Shown here piece after piece: positions 5,055 through 8,458 of a stretch of DNA of 8,458 nucleotides. The number at the start of each line of letters is the position of its first letter. The first letter of the stretch is position 1. A program made the translations under genes and the position numbers. Source of the DNA: Candidatus Zhuqueibacterota bacterium 4572_119 (lineage in GTDB: Bacteria; Zhuqueibacterota; Zhuqueibacteria; Thermofontimicrobiales; Thermofontimicrobiaceae); contig NBLI01000070.1 in assembly GCA_002084535.1 (NCBI GenBank), positions 1-8,458 on the forward strand, written 5' to 3'. The notes under the pieces are model-generated. The model made no database searches and was not told where the DNA came from. It saw only the letters and a list, made by a program, of their open reading frames with translations.

Positions 5055-6194
5055 CTAAAATGCAAAATCCACGGCCAAAATGTATTCACCTGGTTGGTCA
5101 TTGTTGCTGTCAACAATAATGAAGTAAATCCCCTGTTCCAAAGTATGAGTCATAATATTATCCGCCCGGTCGATGCAGTCGAGAGCATTATTATTTTCAT
5201 CCGCTTGAAGTGTGTTCAATAAATGAATATCGTTATCTATATTTTCGTTTTTAATATCAGTAACCTGAATAATCAATGTCTCGGAACGATTTAAAAATAA
5301 TTGAAAAATGTTTTCAGGTCCCTGTTCATTGATTTCTGGTGCTGTTGCATAGCTGTCAAATTCCATTGAAACAACATCACGCGTATTTCCCTCATGCCTA
5401 AATGGTAAATCTTCGGTTTGAAAAATAATTGGATTCGCTTTGGTACCTAATGGATTAGCGACATCTTGAATATTATTATATCGAATAGCCTCGTATCCAT
5501 TGTTGGCTAAATAGTTCCATGAAAGCTGCTGAAATCGAACACCCTCCAGGCTCGAATCCATGATCATTGGGTACCCGCTTCTATTTTCATATACGAATAG
5601 AATTATATGCCCGGCATTAATAAAAGCATCTCCCTTTTTAAGATTTTCCATTACCTGGTTTCCAAAATCAACTCCTGATACAGGTTGTGTAATCCTGTTA
5701 AATTTCCTCACAATGTCAGGACGATCAGGATAATTCAGGGTATATTTAGAATCAAGATGCCACGCCCGTGAAACAAAGCCGGTGCAGGAAATTCCCACCA
5801 CACAGCTGAACGGGTAATCCAGGTAGCTGACGTAACCGCCTGTTCCTGTACCGTAGCCTTGTTCGATTTTGTCCGTAAAATCTTCAATATTATCCCAACC
5901 GCCCCATTTATAGCCCATGCCAATACGGCTGCCAACAGCGTAATCACTGGTAAAGTTACCTTCGCAAGTTACACCGGTCCGGTTCTGCTCTGTCATTGTC
6001 CAGTGAAGGCGGGCGTATTTGTCTCCTGTTTGGATTACCTCGCTTCTGGTAACAGGCGGTCCCGCGACTTCATTCCCAAAGGTGTTATCTCCAGAATTAT
6101 TTGTACTGCTATTTTCAGCGCAGGAAAGAGCATTGAATATTAAGATAACATGAAGTAACAAAAGAACGATTATTGAATAAAGAATCGATTTCAT
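5055..6194 (-). CDS. Exported NlpC/P60-like cysteine peptidase with PPC-like C-terminal domain
   Basis: The 379-residue protein opens MKSILYSIIVLLLLHVILIF, a signal sequence, followed by NALSC. Cys25 could be a lipoprotein acylation site, though the lipobox is not canonical. The catalytic region shows YKWGGW (95-100), the nucleophile Cys137 in GISCTGFVSRAW, and His196 in KKGDAFINAGHIILFV, with a polar residue probably in MIMDSS (Asp213). This layout matches NlpC/P60-like enzymes that cut cell-wall peptides or amides. The last 90 residues (QLFLNRSETLIIQV, NDIHLLNTL, LEQGIYFIIVDS, GEYILAVDF) resemble a pre-peptidase C-terminal (PPC) beta-sandwich. ATG 6194 is chosen because GAGG lies five bases before it and the basic start precedes the hydrophobic stretch; TTG 6209 would add five residues. 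It lies 68 bases after the C10 peptidase gene, possibly in one operon. Confidence 0.8.
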   Translation of the reverse strand: MKSILYSIIVLLLLHVILIFNALSCAENSSTNNSGDNTFGNEVAGPPVTRSEVIQTGDKYARLHWTMTEQNRTGVTCEGNFTSDYAVGSRIGMGYKWGGWDNIEDFTDKIEQGYGTGTGGYVSYLDYPFSCVVGISCTGFVSRAWHLDSKYTLNYPDRPDIVRKFNRITQPVSGVDFGNQVMENLKKGDAFINAGHIILFVYENRSGYPMIMDSSLEGVRFQQLSWNYLANNGYEAIRYNNIQDVANPLGTKANPIIFQTEDLPFRHEGNTRDVVSMEFDSYATAPEINEQGPENIFQLFLNRSETLIIQVTDIKNENIDNDIHLLNTLQADENNNALDCIDRADNIMTHTLEQGIYFIIVDSNNDQPGEYILAVDFAF

Positions 6195-6262
6195 TTTGAC
6201 CTCATTCAAAATCTTAACTAAATAACGTGATATACTTCCAAAACTTGTTTAATCCCGTTAGA

Positions 6263-8458
6263 TCATTTCAGCAAAATTACCTTCATTGATGCTTTAAAAT
6301 TATCAGCGACAAAATTAATGATATAAACACCTGAAGATGCAGATGTCCCGTTATTATTGGTACCATCCCAAGTCGCGCGATGTAATCCTGCTGGCTTATT
6401 TTCATGAAAAAGCGTTTTAATTTCCTGCCCGGAAATATTCAGGATTTTTATCTCGACTTTTGAATGTTTGGGAAGTTGATAACTTATCAATGTTTCCGCG
6501 TTAAATGGATTGGGATAGTTCTGGAAAAGTTCATATTTAGTGGGAATTATCTGGCTGATGGTTTCAATATCGGTCGTATTTGTAACCCGGATATTGATGC
6601 TGTCACTCACGGTGGCATTACTGTCATCAGTGGCTGAAATATAGAGACAACAGTCGCAGGAATAATTTGGCGCGGATAACGTCAACTCGCCAGAGTTTTC
6701 CGAAAAGTCTAATATAAGATTGTCGTTATCAGAGTTAAATTCATAGTTAAGCAGCGAATCGGGAGATTCCAAATCTCGTGCGTAATGCCAGATATCAAGT
6801 ACAATTGTTGAGTCGGTTTGTATTATCAAAGAATCTGGCAAAGTTAAAGTTGGCGCATCATTTATCGGTTTTATATTAACAAGAAAAGAGTCGCTCACAG
6901 AAGACCAGTTATGGTCGAAGGCGGTTACTATAATATTTCCTGTACCAAAATAATTCCGATAAAAAGAAATCATGAGGTTATCATCATAAATAACGGGCTG
7001 GATTTTTTCATTATCTGAAGCAGCGCTAAACGTCAATGTTTCTGAAGTGTCCGCGTGTGAAAATACAGTATTCAAATCCGTGACAATAGTTCGCGGGCTG
7101 CTATCCTCGGCAAAGCTGGTATCCGGAATAGGTGCGCATACAAATGGGGGTTGCGAAATATCTATCTCAAAGTCGTCAATGTATAAACTGTTCCCGTGTC
7201 CGTTGTACGATTCAAACATGATCCTCACGTTTTCGCTACCTGCCCAGGGTGTCAAGTCTATTGTGATGGGGTAACTGCCATAGCCCACACCGCACCAATC
7301 CTCTGGGCTTCGGGGTACAAACTCTTGCTGCAAGGGCTGATGTGTGGCAAAATTCCCGGAACCATTTTCACCGGCTTGAAAGATCCTTGTCCAGCTTGCG
7401 CCGTTATCGGTAGAGAGTTTAATTATAAGCGAATCTTTTCGTACTGAATTATAAATGGCGTATGCATGTTTGAACGATAACATGATCCCTTCCTGATAAG
7501 AGAAATTGAACATTGGGGACATCAGCCTGTCTCTTTCTCCAATGGACTCGTAAGCGTAAAAATTCATCCAGGCTGCTCTGCGGCTGGGCAGGTTGCCCGA
7601 TACTTTGTAATAGCCGTCCCAGGTGATTCCTCCGTCAGGATTTTCAATGATCCATCGTTCCTTGAATGAACCCTGCTCAAAATTTTCCAAATATGGGATG
7701 GGCAAACCTCCTGAATAGATGAAGTCGGTTTTGGTTACTGAATCTTCACCATTTGAATTAGTTGCCGTTAATGTAACAGTGTAACTAACCGGATCGTGAA
7801 ACTGAACCTCAGGGTTTTGTGAATTAACATTTGTTTCATTTACAAGGGTAACCGTAGCCGGTTCAAATTCCCAGACCCAGGATGTGGGAGCATTCAGGGA
7901 TAAATCACTGAAAACTACCGTTGCTCCTGTGGCGGGAATTGTATCATTGACTGTGAAATCAGCAATTGGTAAAGCTGACTCGGAAACGAAAATATAGTTT
8001 GTTTTTGTTACACTGTTACTTCCGTTGGCGTTTGTTACGGTTAGCGATACCTGGTAAATTCCTGGATTATGGTATGTTATATTTGCCGGATTTTTCAAGT
8101 CAGAGGAGCCCGGGTCGCCGCCTTCAAATTCCCATTGCCACGAGTAGGGGACGCCTGTGCTGTTATCATAGAAATTAACACTGCCGCTATTAATAACAAC
8201 TGTGGTGTTGGCGTTGAAATCCGCGGTTGGCGGCAGGGGAGACTGCATCCCAACAATTGCTGCTTGCCCCTGGCTATAGTCATGAGTTCCCGGATGCAAG
8301 TTTGTTATCAAATAATATCCATTATATAATCCGCCCCAGCCCCAATTAAAATGAAAAAAGTCTTCGCTATCATAACCATCACAAACAAACGCGTGACCGC
8401 CTGAACCGTGCCCGCTTACATACATGGGTCTCAAGTGATCCAACTCATTTTTCAGCAG
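6263..8458 (-). CDS. C10 (streptopain-like) cysteine peptidase, multidomain, T9SS-secreted; N terminus off the right edge
   Basis: The open frame enters from the window edge, so 731 residues of the C-terminal part are seen. Residues 1-72 are the end of a peptidase C10 domain, with the catalytic His22 in GGHAFVCDGY and the HFNWGWGGLYNGYY segment. The catalytic Cys would be outside the window. Two PKD domains follow (about 78-160 and 163-249, with WQWEFEGG, WVWEFEP and YTVTLTATNSNG). Next is a choice-of-anchor-J or MAM-like sandwich (about 253-435: ENFEQGSFKERW, LSFKHAYA, STDNGASW, IDDFEI). Two cadherin-like Ig folds come next (about 440-627). The last 90 residues are a T9SS type A sorting domain (FQNYPNPFNAETLISYQLP, SGQEIKTL, WDGTNNNG, SSGVYII). 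The protein is therefore exported across the outer membrane and probably surface-held or released. An internal TTG at 8443 is not the start, because homology continues upstream. Confidence 0.9.
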   Translation of the reverse strand: MLKNELDHLRPMYVSGHGSGGHAFVCDGYDSEDFFHFNWGWGGLYNGYYLITNLHPGTHDYSQGQAAIVGMQSPLPPTADFNANTTVVINSGSVNFYDNSTGVPYSWQWEFEGGDPGSSDLKNPANITYHNPGIYQVSLTVTNANGSNSVTKTNYIFVSESALPIADFTVNDTIPATGATVVFSDLSLNAPTSWVWEFEPATVTLVNETNVNSQNPEVQFHDPVSYTVTLTATNSNGEDSVTKTDFIYSGGLPIPYLENFEQGSFKERWIIENPDGGITWDGYYKVSGNLPSRRAAWMNFYAYESIGERDRLMSPMFNFSYQEGIMLSFKHAYAIYNSVRKDSLIIKLSTDNGASWTRIFQAGENGSGNFATHQPLQQEFVPRSPEDWCGVGYGSYPITIDLTPWAGSENVRIMFESYNGHGNSLYIDDFEIDISQPPFVCAPIPDTSFAEDSSPRTIVTDLNTVFSHADTSETLTFSAASDNEKIQPVIYDDNLMISFYRNYFGTGNIIVTAFDHNWSSVSDSFLVNIKPINDAPTLTLPDSLIIQTDSTIVLDIWHYARDLESPDSLLNYEFNSDNDNLILDFSENSGELTLSAPNYSCDCCLYISATDDSNATVSDSINIRVTNTTDIETISQIIPTKYELFQNYPNPFNAETLISYQLPKHSKVEIKILNISGQEIKTLFHENKPAGLHRATWDGTNNNGTSASSGVYIINFVADNFKASMKVILLK

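Noticed and set aside
7047..7447. Plus-strand open frames inside the C10 peptidase gene
   Set aside because: They are shadows of a gene with clear domain content on the minus strand.
8095..8329. Open frames on both strands in the PKD region
   Set aside because: They overlap the C10 peptidase frame, have no domain content, and arise from its codon use.

Overview
The window looks like chromosomal DNA of an uncultured FCB-group bacterium (Calditrichota, Ignavibacteriota, KSB1 or similar) rather than a classical Bacteroidota. The large secreted protein ends in an FQNYPNPFN-type T9SS type A sorting domain, which is typical of those phyla. Several genes also have Shine-Dalgarno sequences, which Bacteroidota usually lack. 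The phylum is an inference from these features only. I see no tRNA, rRNA, CRISPR array, insertion sequence or phage gene.

Left part (1-1764). The N-terminal 122 codons of a radical-SAM-family protein run leftward off the edge. Divergent from it lies selD (611-1629), encoding selenide, water dikinase. This selD is itself a selenoprotein gene: an in-frame UGA (656-658) sits at the catalytic Cys position and is followed by SECIS-like hairpins. As sequenced, selD is also broken by a frame change with roughly eight residues missing near 1243-1250, just before the conserved TDVTGFG motif. A 16-bp perfect hairpin with A and T tracts terminates selD and the convergent sugar transferase gene.

Middle part (1765-4760), all on the minus strand. 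A stand-alone receiver-domain response regulator (3116-3481) precedes a sugar transferase (1765-3105). The transferase starts polysaccharide or glycan assembly by moving a sugar-phosphate to a polyprenyl phosphate, and carries an unusual cytosolic N-terminal domain. The ribosome binding site of the transferase overlaps the stop codon of the regulator, so the two form an operon. About 574 bases without a credible gene follow, with hairpins. Then comes a LytTR-family DNA-binding response regulator (4056-4742). No histidine kinase is in view, so both regulators are orphans here.

Right part (5055-8458), also minus strand. A probable lipoprotein or secreted NlpC/P60-like cysteine peptidase with a PPC-like C-terminal domain lies just downstream of the C-terminal 731 residues of a large C10 (streptopain-like) cysteine peptidase. 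The C10 protein carries two PKD domains, a choice-of-anchor-J-like beta-sandwich, two cadherin-like Ig folds and the T9SS sorting domain. The pair suggests an exported proteolytic or wall-degrading function. The most notable biology is the Sec-dependent selD and its disruption; the rest is recognisable families in somewhat unusual combinations.
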